In this document: piece by piece, positions 1 through 8,611 of the stretch
How positions within the stretch are numbered: position 1 is the stretch's first letter
Layout: every line of letters starts with the position of its first letter
Source of the DNA: Caballeronia ptereochthonis
Lineage (GTDB): Bacteria; Pseudomonadota; Gammaproteobacteria; Burkholderiales; Burkholderiaceae
DNA length: 64,000 nucleotides
Assembly: GCF_001545075.1 (NCBI RefSeq)
Contig: NZ_FCOB02000027.1
Location: forward strand, 1-64,000
Reading direction: 5' to 3'
Position numbers and translations under genes: made by a program
Notes under the pieces: generated by a model
The model's input: only the letters and a program-made list of their open reading frames with translations
Database searches by the model: none
What the model was told of the DNA's origin: nothing

Positions 1-378
1 CACACGAAGTCGATCGCCTCGCTCGCGGCGAGCGAGTTGTGCGGATCGACGGCCACCTTCGCGCCGACCATGCCGATTGAAATGCCCGGCGCCCGCGCCT
101 TCAGCTTCTCGGCGAAGAGCGCATCGGTCGGAAACGAAGGCGTGCTCGTATGGATGATGACGAGGTCGTACCGTGCGGCGATGTCGAGCGTCGCTTCGAC
201 GGAAAGGCCGTCGGCGGGCGCGTCGAGCACGCGGCTGTCGGGGATCAGCGCGGCGGGCTGCGCGAGCCAAGTCGGATACCAGAACGAGCGGATCTCGCGC
301 TTGGCCTGATAGCGCGAGCCGGCGCCGCCGTCGAAGCCGTCGAAGGACGGCGCCTGAAGAAAGAGGGTCTGCTTCATG
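1..378 (-). CDS. hpnJ: HpnJ, hopanoid-associated radical SAM protein (N-terminal part, cut by window edge)
   Basis: Only the first 126 codons are present; the gene runs off the left edge. The start MKQTLFLQAPSFDGF, followed by GGAGSRYQAKREIRSFWYPT, is the characteristic N-terminus of HpnJ. The visible part is the cobalamin-binding-like domain that precedes the radical SAM domain in this family, so the CxxxCxxC cluster lies outside the window. Known role of the family: ribose ring contraction to make the cyclitol ether head group of bacteriohopanetetrol. It starts 22 bp after the hpnI stop, so the two are almost certainly one operon. Identity is confident; everything past residue 126 is unseen. 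Confidence 0.9.
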
Positions 379-400
379 TTGCGAGGTCTCGTTGAATGCA

Positions 401-1612
401 TCACTGGCTGTCGGATGCGTTGGCGTCGTAGCGGTCGCGTGCGTCGTCGAGCGGTATGCGCACGCCGCGCCACACGACGCTCGAACCGAACAATGCCGCG
501 AGCCATTGCAGGCACAGCAGCGCGTCGCGCAGTGGAATGAGCGGCAGGTCGCGCCAGAACGCGCGCCATGAACGCGCGCTGCGAAAGTGCAGCAGCAGCC
601 GTGCGCTCAGGCCGAAAGACGTGCTCAGATCGACGAGGGTGTCCGCCGCCGATTGCGCGAGGTCCGGGCCGTTCTCAAAGCCGAGCCCGAGCAGCGCGCT
701 CGTCAGGAGCCACGGCGTGGTGAACGTGAGGCACAGGAACGCGAAGCCGAGCGGGTTGATCGAGCGGATGGTCCGCAGCCAGCGCGTTTCGCGGCGCCAT
801 AGCGAGGCGAGATCGCGCTCGATCACATCGGTGGCGACGACCACTTCCGAGAGCACCGTGCGCAAGCCGAGCTCGCGCGCGTGTTCGGCGAGCCAGTAGT
901 CGTCCGCGAGACAGTCGCGCAAGGCGTCGAAGCCGCCGCTCTTCACGAGCGTATCGCGTCTGAGGGCGATCGTCGCGCCGAAGCCGAAGCGTCCGTATCC
1001 GCCCGCGTTCGCCACGTGCACGGAAGGCGCGAACCATTCGTCGATGAACAGCGCGCCCACGCGCGACCAGAAACCGCCTACGCGGCGCCCACGATAGAGG
1101 CACGTGACGACGCCGACGTCCGCATCGGCGAGCGGCGCGGTCACGCGCACCAGATAGTCCGGCTCGACGGCGATGTCGCTGTCCGCGATCACGATGACAT
1201 CGTGCTTCGCGCGCGCGGCGAGATTGATGAGATTGCCGACCTTGCGGTTGCTGCCGTGCGCGGTTCCATCGATGACGAGCTCGATGTCGCGCTCGGGATT
1301 TGCGCGCGCGAGCCGACGCACGACATTGACGGCGGGATCGGATTCGCTCGCGACGCCGAACAGCAACTGATATGACGGATGCGTCTGCACGCAGAACGTT
1401 TCGAGATTCGCGTACAGGCGCGGCTCCGCGCCGCACAGCGGCTTGAGCACGCTGACGGATTCGTAAGCGCATGCGGGCGAATCCTCGCGCCGGGAAGACG
1501 ACGCTCCGCGCGAGCCCGGATGCACGAGCGCCGCGATCGCGGCGTGGCACGTCGCCGCGCAGCACAACGCAATGACGATCCACAGCAGGAGCGGAACCGA
1601 ATGCGCGATCAT
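401..1612 (-). CDS. hpnI: HpnI, hopanoid-associated glycosyltransferase
   Basis: This 403-residue membrane glycosyltransferase has one N-terminal transmembrane helix (about residues 8-30), a family 2 glycosyltransferase domain (about 50-280) and a hydrophobic C-terminal part after residue 285. Visible catalytic signatures are the DSD metal/nucleotide motif at 144-146, DDYW at 237-240 and RRETRW at 273-278 (the (Q/R)xxRW-type motif). HpnI proteins add N-acetylglucosamine to bacteriohopanetetrol on the way to composite hopanoids. It lies directly upstream of hpnJ. A PmrA/QseB-type box 139 bp upstream of the ATG suggests control by the adjacent two-component system; that link is inference. Confidence 0.9.
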   Translation of the reverse strand: MIAHSVPLLLWIVIALCCAATCHAAIAALVHPGSRGASSSRREDSPACAYESVSVLKPLCGAEPRLYANLETFCVQTHPSYQLLFGVASESDPAVNVVRRLARANPERDIELVIDGTAHGSNRKVGNLINLAARAKHDVIVIADSDIAVEPDYLVRVTAPLADADVGVVTCLYRGRRVGGFWSRVGALFIDEWFAPSVHVANAGGYGRFGFGATIALRRDTLVKSGGFDALRDCLADDYWLAEHARELGLRTVLSEVVVATDVIERDLASLWRRETRWLRTIRSINPLGFAFLCLTFTTPWLLTSALLGLGFENGPDLAQSAADTLVDLSTSFGLSARLLLHFRSARSWRAFWRDLPLIPLRDALLCLQWLAALFGSSVVWRGVRIPLDDARDRYDANASDSQ

Positions 1613-1750
1613 GGCCGGCTTGCGCGCAGGCTGTGCGGCGCGGATCGAAGAAACGGCGAAAGAAACGGCGGCATGGAAATCCCCGTTGCTGGCATGAACA
1701 TCGACGGAGCCGACAGGCGTGTGACGAATCCGAAGCCTGCGGCCCGCATG

Positions 1751-1767
1751 CTTAAGGAATGCTTAAA
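1751..1767 (-). promoter_or_regulatory. PmrA/QseB-type response-regulator box upstream of hpnI
   Basis: CTTAAG-GAATG-CTTAAA is a direct repeat of two 6-mers with an 11-bp period. It fits the known PmrA/QseB box (C/T)TTAA(G/T)-N5-(C/T)TTAA(G/T) at every position. It lies 139 bp upstream of the hpnI start, in the only gap that can hold the hpnIJ promoter. No strong -10 hexamer is visible at the expected distance. Confidence 0.65.
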
Positions 1768-1847
1768 CCCGAAGCACTGCGCATGGTGCGAAATGCTCAT
1801 GAAAGGCTGGTGAAAAAAAGCCAGGAAAATGTGGCGGGCAAAAAAAA

Positions 1848-1865
1848 CCCGGCGTGAAAGCCGGG
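1848..1865 (-). terminator. Rho-independent terminator of the small membrane-protein gene
   Basis: On the minus strand CCCGGC-TTTCAC-GCCGGG forms a hairpin that is followed by a run of seven T and then GCC. It lies 26 bp past the stop of the minus-strand gene at 1892-2281, which supports that gene being real and transcribed separately from hpnI. Confidence 0.75.
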
Positions 1866-1891
1866 CGAAGGGGATCGGGCATGTTCCGAGG

Positions 1892-2281
1892 TCACACCCG
1901 ACCGCGTGGCACTCTGCAGGACGCCGCGGAGCGCGGGCACGAATGCGCCGCGCCTTGCCGCGAAACGGCAGGATGCAATTCGGCATGAAGCTGCACGAGC
2001 CAGTCGCGCGGGCAAGGACCGGCGATCACGAGCCTGTCTGCCGTCCAGGCGATGCGCCGCGAGGCGCGCGCGGCATCGAACGCGAGCTTCGCGGTGCGCC
2101 GCACGATGAGCGCGATGGCCGCCGCGCTCACGAGCGTCGCCGCGCGCACCGCCGTGCTTTCGAGCGCCTGCGCGTGACCCGCGCAGCCGCAGGCGGTGAG
2201 CCACGCGGCATCGGACGTGGCGACGCATGAAGCGATCAGCACCACATGGGCGCGCAGGGAAACGAGGACGGACGCTCGCAT
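1892..2281 (-). CDS. Small membrane protein of unknown function
   Basis: This is a 129-residue protein starting MRASVLVSLRAHVV. The first ~20 residues form a hydrophobic helix, and a second hydrophobic stretch (VRAATLVSAAAIALIV) follows near residues 45-60. The second half is hydrophilic and has several cysteines. I do not recognise the family. The ATG at 2281 was preferred over an upstream in-frame start because GGAG lies 6 nt before it. A hairpin terminator follows the stop. A near-consensus PmrA/QseB box lies 64 bp upstream, with a TATCAT -10 placed 16 bp after it, so it may belong to the regulon of the divergent two-component system. Function unknown. Confidence 0.55.
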   Translation of the reverse strand: MRASVLVSLRAHVVLIASCVATSDAAWLTACGCAGHAQALESTAVRAATLVSAAAIALIVRRTAKLAFDAARASRRIAWTADRLVIAGPCPRDWLVQLHAELHPAVSRQGAAHSCPRSAASCRVPRGRV

Positions 2282-2322
2282 CGGCAACTCCGAAGCCGCA
2301 CGGCCGAGGATGGACGCGCTTG

Positions 2323-2361
2323 ATGATATGGTGCGAGGTTGCACCTTATGCGATGCTTAAG
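2323..2361 (-). promoter_or_regulatory. Divergent promoter with PmrA/QseB-like box
   Basis: The box CTTATG-CGATG-CTTAAG at 2345-2361 (plus strand) has the 11-bp period of the PmrA/QseB site with one mismatch. Read on the minus strand, its inner half-site CATAAG is followed by 16 nt and then TATCAT (2328-2323). In that layout the box replaces the -35 element of a promoter for the 1892-2281 gene, as in known PmrA-activated promoters. On the plus strand CATAAT at 2391-2396 could be a -10 for the response-regulator gene. Confidence 0.5.
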
Positions 2362-2415
2362 CGACCGGCGGGTCGCGCCGATAAGGGGGACATAATGTGC
2401 GGTCGCGCGCTTTGC

Positions 2416-2432
2416 GTTAAGTGGCGCTTAAG
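2416..2432 (+). promoter_or_regulatory. PmrA/QseB-type box upstream of the response-regulator gene
   Basis: GTTAAG-TGGCG-CTTAAG has an 11-bp period and a 5-nt spacer; only the first base departs from the known (C/T)TTAA(G/T)-N5 direct repeat. It lies 52 bp before the start of the OmpR-type regulator at 2484, the usual place for an autoregulatory site. Confidence 0.6.
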
Positions 2433-2483
2433 CATGCTCGCCGGAGAATCGGCGGCGACCTTGTTCGAGTCCGGAGAAAGCGC

Positions 2484-3146
2484 ATGCGCCTGTTATTGGT
2501 GGAGGACGACGAGATGATCGCGGAGACTGTGCTCGCCGCGTTGCGCCGCGCCGGCTATACGGTGGACTGGGCGCAGGACGGCCGCGCGGCGGAGCTTTCG
2601 CTCGACAACGACGTGTACGACCTCGTGCTGCTGGACCTGAACCTGCCCAAGCGCGACGGTCTCGAGGTGCTCGCCACCTACCGCAGGAACGGCGGCAACG
2701 CGCCCGTGATGATCCTGACCGCCCGGGACGCCGTGGACGATCGCATCCGCGGCCTCGACGCCGGCGCGGACGATTATCTGATGAAACCGTTCGATCTCGA
2801 CGAGCTCGCCGCCCGCGTGCGCGCGCTGTTGCGACGCCGCACGGGACACAAGCATCCCGTGTACACGCACGGCGAACTGACGCTCGATCCCGCCGCGCAC
2901 GAAGCCACGAAGGGCGGCGTCGCGCTCAATCTCGTGCCGCGCGAGTTCGCGCTGCTGCAGGCGCTGATCGAGGAGCCGGCGCGTGTGTTCCGTCGCTCCG
3001 AGCTGGAAGAGAAGCTCTACGGCTGGGGCGAGGAAGTGGGCAGCAATGCGATCGAAGTCCACGTGCACAGCCTGCGGCGCAAGATCGGCGCGGAAGAGAT
3101 CGTGACGGTGCGCGGCGTCGGATATCGCCTGAAGAGGACCGGATGA
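2484..3146 (+). CDS. OmpR-family response regulator, QseB/PmrA-like
   Basis: This 220-residue DNA-binding response regulator has a receiver domain at residues 1-115, with the acidic pocket at E8/D9, phospho-acceptor D51, T79 and K101. A C-terminal winged helix (about 125-218) ends in VRGVGYRL, as in OmpR/PhoB regulators. The loop RVFRRSELEEKLYGW and the IEVHVHSLRRKI recognition helix are those of the QseB/PmrA/TctD branch. The ATG at 2484 was chosen because GGAG lies 7 nt upstream and the protein then begins at the conserved MRLLLVEDD. Its stop overlaps the kinase start (ATGA). PmrA/QseB boxes sit before this gene, the divergent gene and hpnI. Confidence 0.9.
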   Translation: MRLLLVEDDEMIAETVLAALRRAGYTVDWAQDGRAAELSLDNDVYDLVLLDLNLPKRDGLEVLATYRRNGGNAPVMILTARDAVDDRIRGLDAGADDYLMKPFDLDELAARVRALLRRRTGHKHPVYTHGELTLDPAAHEATKGGVALNLVPREFALLQALIEEPARVFRRSELEEKLYGWGEEVGSNAIEVHVHSLRRKIGAEEIVTVRGVGYRLKRTG

Positions 3147-4522
3147 CATCGATTCGCCGATGGCTGCTCGGCTGGCTCATCTGCGGACTCGCCATCGCGT
3201 GCCTGGCCGCGGGCTTCGGCATGTTCAGCACGGTGCGGCTGGAGGCGGGCGAACTCTTCGATTATGAGCTGCGCACCGTCGCGCTCTCGCTGCCGCACAC
3301 CATCACCGCCGACGATGTCGCCGAAGGGCGCAATCCCGAGTTGCACGGCATCGCGGACGACCGGCTCGTCATCGACATCTGGGATCGGACGGGGCGTCTC
3401 ATCTACCACTCTCCGCACGAACCCCCGTTGCCGAGCTTCGGCGAGGGCTTTCAGTCGGCCGATCGCGAGGGCTATCGCTGGCGCGCGTTCGGCGTCGCGC
3501 AGCCGGATCGCTTCGTGCAGGTGGCGCAGCCTTACTTCATTCGCGACGATCTCGCCATCACGCTCGCGCTGCGCACCATCTGGCCGCTTGCCGTGCTCAT
3601 TCCGGTGATCGTCGTGATCGTGCTGGTGGTCGTCGCGCGCGGCCTCTCGCCGGTGCGCTGGCTGTCGCACTCGCTTGCCGCGCGCTCGCCGGAATCGCTC
3701 GAACCGATCGCGCTCGCCAAGCCGATGCCGGACGAACTGCGCCCGCTCGTCGAGGCACTGAACGGGCTGCTCGCGCGCTTGCACGAGGCATCGCAGGCAC
3801 AACGCACGTTCGTCGCGGATGCCGCGCACGAATTGCGCACGCCGCTCGCCGCGCTCAAGTTGCAGATTCAGGGCGCGATCGGCGACGGCTCGCTTCAGGT
3901 CGATTGCGCGACGCTCGCGAAGATCGACGGCCGGCTGAATCGGCTCATTCACCTCGCGCAGCAATTGCTCAGCATGGCGCGCGAGGACGCCGCACGCGAA
4001 GCCGCCATTGCGCCGATGAGCCTGCGCGCGCTCTGCGAGATTCGCGTGGGCGATTTCTCCTTGCTGGCCGAAGCCAAGTCGATCGATCTGGGCCTGGAGC
4101 TGGAGGAAGCGCAGAGCGAAGAGGACGCGTTCACCGTGATGGGCGACATGCACGCGCTCGCCGTGCTCGTGAACAACCTGATCGACAACGCGATTCGCCA
4201 CACGCAGCCCGGCGGCCGCGTCGACGTGACGCTGCGCCGCGAGGCGAACGGCATCGCGCTGACCGTGCTCGATACCGGTCCGGGCATTCCCGAGAGCGAG
4301 ATCGAGCGCGTGTGCGACCGCTTCTACCGCTGCGTGGGCACGGCGGGGCAGGGCAGCGGACTCGGGCTCGCGATCGCGCTGCGCGTCGCGCAACGTCATC
4401 ACGCGATGCTCGAAGTGAAGAACCGCAAGGATGCGAGCGGGCTGATCGTATCGGTGCGCGGCTTGCGCGCAGTGAAGGCGCAGGCGCGCGCGAAGGATAT
4501 CGTCGGCGGAATGCATGCGTGA
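3143..4522 (+). CDS. Sensor histidine kinase, QseC/PmrB-like
   Basis: A 459-residue inner-membrane kinase. Transmembrane helices lie at about residues 10-30 and 147-167 and flank a periplasmic sensor domain of ~115 residues. A HAMP-like linker leads to the H-box with phosphorylated H229 (ADAAHELRTPLAALK), an N-box (NNLIDNAIRH), and the G boxes DTGPGIPE and GSGLGLAI. The ATGA overlap with the upstream regulator indicates translational coupling. The known QseBC/PmrAB pairs sense cationic peptides, metals or catecholamines; the signal here is unknown. The protein is full length. Confidence 0.9.
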   Translation: MTSIRRWLLGWLICGLAIACLAAGFGMFSTVRLEAGELFDYELRTVALSLPHTITADDVAEGRNPELHGIADDRLVIDIWDRTGRLIYHSPHEPPLPSFGEGFQSADREGYRWRAFGVAQPDRFVQVAQPYFIRDDLAITLALRTIWPLAVLIPVIVVIVLVVVARGLSPVRWLSHSLAARSPESLEPIALAKPMPDELRPLVEALNGLLARLHEASQAQRTFVADAAHELRTPLAALKLQIQGAIGDGSLQVDCATLAKIDGRLNRLIHLAQQLLSMAREDAAREAAIAPMSLRALCEIRVGDFSLLAEAKSIDLGLELEEAQSEEDAFTVMGDMHALAVLVNNLIDNAIRHTQPGGRVDVTLRREANGIALTVLDTGPGIPESEIERVCDRFYRCVGTAGQGSGLGLAIALRVAQRHHAMLEVKNRKDASGLIVSVRGLRAVKAQARAKDIVGGMHA

Positions 4523-4604
4523 ATGAAAGCGCAAGAAGCGGGGCGTCGTTCCGTTCCTGCACTACGATGCTGGTAGCTCACGCTTTCATTCACGGATCGC
4601 TCTC

Positions 4605-4832
4605 ATGATGAAGCCGCTTGTGCTCTCGGTCTGCGCGTGCGTCGCGCTGCATGCCGCTGCCCATGCGGCGGACGCCGCGGCGCCCGATTCCGCTCCGGCA
4701 GCGGTATCCGAGCCCAAAACGCTGAAAGAACGCCTCGGCGACAAAGCCAGCGATGACCAACGCGTAGACAATTGCAAGGTGCCCGCCGACCGGCGCGGCA
4801 CGAAGGTTCGTCCCGATACGTGCGCGCACTGA
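4605..4832 (+). CDS. Small secreted hypothetical protein
   Basis: A 75-residue protein with a clear Sec signal peptide: MMKPLVLSVCACVALHAAAHAADA, cleavage probably after the AHA or AAHAA stretch. The mature part is short, charged and has two cysteines (NCKVP and DTCAH) that could form a disulfide. No family is recognised. It stands alone between the kinase gene and the Gfo/Idh/MocA gene. The ribosome-binding site is weak. A tandem ATG leaves the exact start uncertain by one codon. Confidence 0.6.
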   Translation: MMKPLVLSVCACVALHAAAHAADAAAPDSAPAAVSEPKTLKERLGDKASDDQRVDNCKVPADRRGTKVRPDTCAH

Positions 4833-4895
4833 AGATCTCGCGATTGTGGTACCGTGCCTGGGCGAACCATTTCGTACAAATTAAGGGAGCCCGCC

Positions 4896-5942
4896 TTGTC
4901 TTCCAACCAAGCCTCTTCCGTTCTGCGCCTCGGCATTCTCGGCGGCGCGAATATCGCAAAGCAATTCACGCGCGACGTCAGGCCGAGCCAGCACGTGCGT
5001 GTCGTCGCGGTCGCGAGCCGCAGCGACGACAACGCGAAAGCCTTCGCCGAAGCCAATGGCATCGAATCGTGGTTCGGCAGCTATGACGCGCTGCTCGCGA
5101 GCCCGGAGATCGACGCCGTCTACATTCCGCTGCCGAACAGCCTGCACGCCGAGTGGGCGATCAAGGCCGCCGAGCATGGCAAGCACATCCTGTGCGAGAA
5201 GCCGCTCGCGCTCGATCGCGACGAAGCGGCGCGCATGTTCGAAGCCGCCGAGCGCAACGGCGTGATGCTGCTCGAATCGTTCCCTTATTACTTTCAGCCG
5301 CAGACCGCCGCGATGATGTCGTTGATCGGCGAAGGCGCCATCGGCGAGGTGCGCGCCATTCAGGCGAGCTTCGGCTTCACGGTGGGCAATCCCGGCGCGA
5401 ACATCCGCATGAAGCCGGAACTCGGCGGCGGCGCGCTGCTCGATGCGGGCAGCTATCCGCTGAGCCTCATTCGCCTCGTGATGGGAAGCGCGCCGCAACG
5501 CGTCGACGCGGTGGCGACCTGGGCCGGCAGCAACGTGGATATCAGCCTCATGGCGACGCTCATTTACGCCGACGGCCGGCGCGCGCAGGTCTCGTGCTCG
5601 ATGGATGCCGCGAACCACCGCCACGCGACGATCATCGGCACGCAGGGCACGATCGATACCGAATACCTCAATCACACGAGTGATCAGACGGCCGGCCATC
5701 CATACGGCTATTTGCCGAGCCAGTTGCGCGTGCGGCGCGGCATTCCAAATTCGGTGCCGTTCGAGCCGGTGGAATCGGAGACGGGCAGCGGCTTCTTCTT
5801 CGCCGCGGAAAGCTTCGCGCGCATGATCGCCACGCACGACACCGCCGCGATCGAGTATTACGCGCAAGTCAGCCTGGACAATGCCGCGACGCTGGCCGCG
5901 ATCATCGAGAGCGCCCGCAGCGAGACGGCTGTCACGCTTTGA
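4896..5942 (+). CDS. Gfo/Idh/MocA family NAD(P)-dependent oxidoreductase
   Basis: A 348-residue cytoplasmic oxidoreductase. An N-terminal Rossmann domain (LRLGILGGANIA near residue 10) is followed by the family signature CEKPLALDRDEA at about residue 100 and a C-terminal alpha/beta domain carrying the GGGALLDAGSYPLS motif, whose D/G-x-H-like position bears the catalytic residues. A TTG start at 4896 was chosen over an earlier in-frame GTG because AAGGGAG lies 6 nt upstream. Substrate is unknown; relatives act on sugars, inositol or dihydrodiols. It converges with the LysR gene at 6000, so no obvious operon partner is visible. Confidence 0.85.
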   Translation: MSSNQASSVLRLGILGGANIAKQFTRDVRPSQHVRVVAVASRSDDNAKAFAEANGIESWFGSYDALLASPEIDAVYIPLPNSLHAEWAIKAAEHGKHILCEKPLALDRDEAARMFEAAERNGVMLLESFPYYFQPQTAAMMSLIGEGAIGEVRAIQASFGFTVGNPGANIRMKPELGGGALLDAGSYPLSLIRLVMGSAPQRVDAVATWAGSNVDISLMATLIYADGRRAQVSCSMDAANHRHATIIGTQGTIDTEYLNHTSDQTAGHPYGYLPSQLRVRRGIPNSVPFEPVESETGSGFFFAAESFARMIATHDTAAIEYYAQVSLDNAATLAAIIESARSETAVTL

Positions 5943-5999
5943 CGCTGCAGAACATTCACGCGCCGCTCAGGCGCGTGTATGCCGGATCAGCGTCGAATC

Positions 6000-6914
6000 T
6001 CAATGCTTCCCCGTCAACGCGATGACAAGATCGAGAAACGCGCGCGTCTTGGCCGGCGGATGATGACGCGACGGATGAAACGCATAGAGCGGAAAGCGCT
6101 CGTCGGGCCAGTCGGGGAATAGATCGATCAGCTTGCCTTCGGCAAGCAGGTGCTCGTGGCCGAGCTCGAGAATCTGCGCGATGCCGTGACCCGAGAGTAT
6201 GGTGCTCAGCATCGTGCCGGGATCGTTGAGCGTCAGGCGGCCGCGCGTCGCCACGGTGATGCGCTTCTTCTTGCGATGAAACTCCCACACGAACGGCCGG
6301 CCCGTCTCCGGATCGCGGAACTCGATGCAGCTGTGCGCGTCGTCCGCGAGTGCTTGCGGCGTCGCGGGCTTGCCGCATCGCCTGATATACGACGGCGCGG
6401 CGACCGTCCGCACGGGCGTGTCGAGCAGCTTGCGTCCGATGAGACTCGAATTGCGCGGCTCGCCGAAGCGGATCGCGAGATCGAAGCCGTCGGCGATCAT
6501 GTCGCCGAGCCTGTCGCTCGTGATGAGCTCAAGCTCGACATCGGGATGCGCCTTGAGGAACGCATCGAGCTTCGGCCCGAGCATGAGCCGCGAGAAAATC
6601 GGATCGACGTTGACGCGCAGGCGCCCGCGCACGGCTGTCGCGCCGCCGGACGCGGTGGCGGCCGCTTCCTCGAGGCCGACGAGATGCGGCATGACCTGTT
6701 CGAAGAAACGTCGGCCGTCATCGGTGAGGGATACGCTGCGGGTAGTGCGGTCGAACAGACGAATCTTCAGACGCGCTTCGAGACGCGCGATGGCGCGGCT
6801 CACGCCGGGCTGCGACATGCCGAGGCGATCGCCCGCCGCGGCGAAAGTGCCTGCATCGACGATCGCCGCGAACACGCTGATGCCGTTGAGGATGCGTTCG
6901 TTGAAGCCGGCCAT
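6000..6914 (-). CDS. LysR family transcriptional regulator
   Basis: A 304-residue LysR protein: winged helix-turn-helix in residues 10-70 (AAAGDRLGMSQPGVSRAIARLE), then a substrate-binding domain of the CrgA/DsdC-like subgroup (VRGRLRVNVDPIF, DLAIRFG). It is convergent with the oxidoreductase gene and its own promoter faces the MHS symporter terminator, so no divergent target gene is seen. The effector ligand is unknown. Confidence 0.85.
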   Translation of the reverse strand: MAGFNERILNGISVFAAIVDAGTFAAAGDRLGMSQPGVSRAIARLEARLKIRLFDRTTRSVSLTDDGRRFFEQVMPHLVGLEEAAATASGGATAVRGRLRVNVDPIFSRLMLGPKLDAFLKAHPDVELELITSDRLGDMIADGFDLAIRFGEPRNSSLIGRKLLDTPVRTVAAPSYIRRCGKPATPQALADDAHSCIEFRDPETGRPFVWEFHRKKKRITVATRGRLTLNDPGTMLSTILSGHGIAQILELGHEHLLAEGKLIDLFPDWPDERFPLYAFHPSRHHPPAKTRAFLDLVIALTGKH

Positions 6915-7000
6915 TCATGCCTCCGCGTCATCGATGAAATGGCATTCATGTTATCGCGAAGCGCCGCAGGGTGAATCGGTGTGAAGCCCGAACGCCGGCA

Positions 7001-7023
7001 AAAAAAAGGGCCCCGAAGGGCCC
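7001..7023 (-). terminator. Rho-independent terminator of the MHS symporter gene
   Basis: Read on the minus strand, GGGCCC-TTCG-GGGCCC forms a hairpin with a stable UUCG-type tetraloop, followed by eight T. It lies 27 bp beyond the stop codon of the gene ending at 7050. Confidence 0.85.
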
Positions 7024-7049
7024 CGCAAATCACTCCAACACGGTCGATC

Positions 7050-8456
7050 TCATGCGTGCGCCTTGGCGACTTTGTCCACGGCCATCGAGTCGGCGCGCAG
7101 GCGCTCGTACTCTTGCTCGCTCATCGGCATTGCATCCTTCTTGCCGAGATCGTTCAGGCGGACACGATACGTCTCACGCGCGCTGTATGCCGCAATCGCA
7201 GCGATGATCGTCACGCCGAACGCGATGGCGCCGACCGTCAGCGGGATGTTGTTCGATCCCGGGGGCGCAACCGCCGCGAACAATGCGGGCAGGAGCGCGG
7301 TGATCGTCGTGCCGACGTTCTGCGCAATCGCCATCGCCGAGACACGCGAGCGGGTCGGGAACAGTTCCGGGAAGAAGCTCGGGAAAATCGCGTTATAGCC
7401 CTGGTACACGATGCCCCACATCAGCAGCGACATCAGGAACGCGAGCGGCACGTTGTGGATGCTGATCGCATACAGATAAACGAATGAGAAGAGACCTGCG
7501 AGCAGCGAACCCACGATCATCGGAATACGGCGGCCGATCTTGTCCGACAGATTGCCGACGAACGGAATCACCAGCACCGCGACGATGTTGCCGACGACCG
7601 GAATCCACAGATACACGCTCTTGTGGAAGCCGATGCCATACGAGGCCTGCACCGCGTACGCCGCACCGAAGATCGTCGCGACGACGGGAATCACGTTCAT
7701 CAGCGCCATGCAGACGACGCGGATCATGTCGGGCGTGCTGTTGGTGAACGCTTCCTTGATCGGCGACTTGGGCACATCGCCGTGGGCGCCTTCGGACGTG
7801 AACGCCGGCGTTTCATGCACTTCGCGACGGATGATGTAGCCCGCGACGAGAACGAACGCCGAGAGCAGGAACGGCACGCGCCAGCCCCAGGAGTTGAACA
7901 TGTCTTCCGGCATGAACGCGGCGAGCGGCAGGAACACGGCGGCCGCGAGAATCTGGCCTGCCTGCACGCCTTGCAGCGTGAAGCTCGCGTAATAGCCGCG
8001 CCGTCCGAACGGTGCGTGCTCCAGAATCATCGAGCTCGCGCCGGAGATTTCGCCGGCCACCGCGAAGCCCTGGATCAGACGCAGGACCACGAGCAGCGCG
8101 GGCGCGAGCATGCCGACGCTGTGGTACGTCGGCAGGAGGCCGACGGCCATCGTCGAGAAGCCCATCAGGAACATGCAGATGAGCAGCACGTTCTTGCGGC
8201 CGTGCGTGTCGCCCAGGTGGCCGAGCACGAATGCGCCGATCGGGCGCGCGACATAACCCACGCCGTACGTCGCGAGCGACGCGACGATCGCCACCTTCGG
8301 ATTGCCCGAGGGGAAGAACAATTGCGGGAAAATGAGTGCTGCTGCCTGGGCGTAAATGAAGAAGTCGTAATACTCCAGCGCCGAGCCGATCCAGCCGCTC
8401 GCCGTCGCTTTTTTCGCCTGGCGGCCGCCGTGCGCGTCTTCCTTGGGGCTAGCCAT
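7050..8456 (-). CDS. MFS transporter, metabolite:H+ symporter (MHS) type
   Basis: A 468-residue, 12-helix permease. Signatures of the MHS family (ShiA/ProP/KgtP/CitA relatives) are ASGWIGSALEYYDFFIYA in helix 1, GHLGDTHGRKNVL in the helix 2-3 loop, and RLIQGFAVAGEISGA in helix 4. Start at 8456 gives MASPKED and has GGAGA upstream. The gene is divergent from an IclR regulator of the PcaR type, and the shared promoter region holds PcaR-like boxes. An aromatic acid or dicarboxylate such as a protocatechuate-pathway metabolite is therefore a plausible substrate; this is inference. Confidence 0.85.
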   Translation of the reverse strand: MASPKEDAHGGRQAKKATASGWIGSALEYYDFFIYAQAAALIFPQLFFPSGNPKVAIVASLATYGVGYVARPIGAFVLGHLGDTHGRKNVLLICMFLMGFSTMAVGLLPTYHSVGMLAPALLVVLRLIQGFAVAGEISGASSMILEHAPFGRRGYYASFTLQGVQAGQILAAAVFLPLAAFMPEDMFNSWGWRVPFLLSAFVLVAGYIIRREVHETPAFTSEGAHGDVPKSPIKEAFTNSTPDMIRVVCMALMNVIPVVATIFGAAYAVQASYGIGFHKSVYLWIPVVGNIVAVLVIPFVGNLSDKIGRRIPMIVGSLLAGLFSFVYLYAISIHNVPLAFLMSLLMWGIVYQGYNAIFPSFFPELFPTRSRVSAMAIAQNVGTTITALLPALFAAVAPPGSNNIPLTVGAIAFGVTIIAAIAAYSARETYRVRLNDLGKKDAMPMSEQEYERLRADSMAVDKVAKAHA

Positions 8457-8611
8457 AGAGATGTCTCCGAACAATGGGTTTATGAAGTTGGGCCTAGGGA
8501 AACCTGGCCGAGCGGCGGTGCATTCGGTCGTCGGAATACGCGTCGCTCTGAAAGTGATTGGAGAATAAAAGCGCAACCCCTTTCGATCAACGACTTGTGT
8601 TAAATTTTGCG

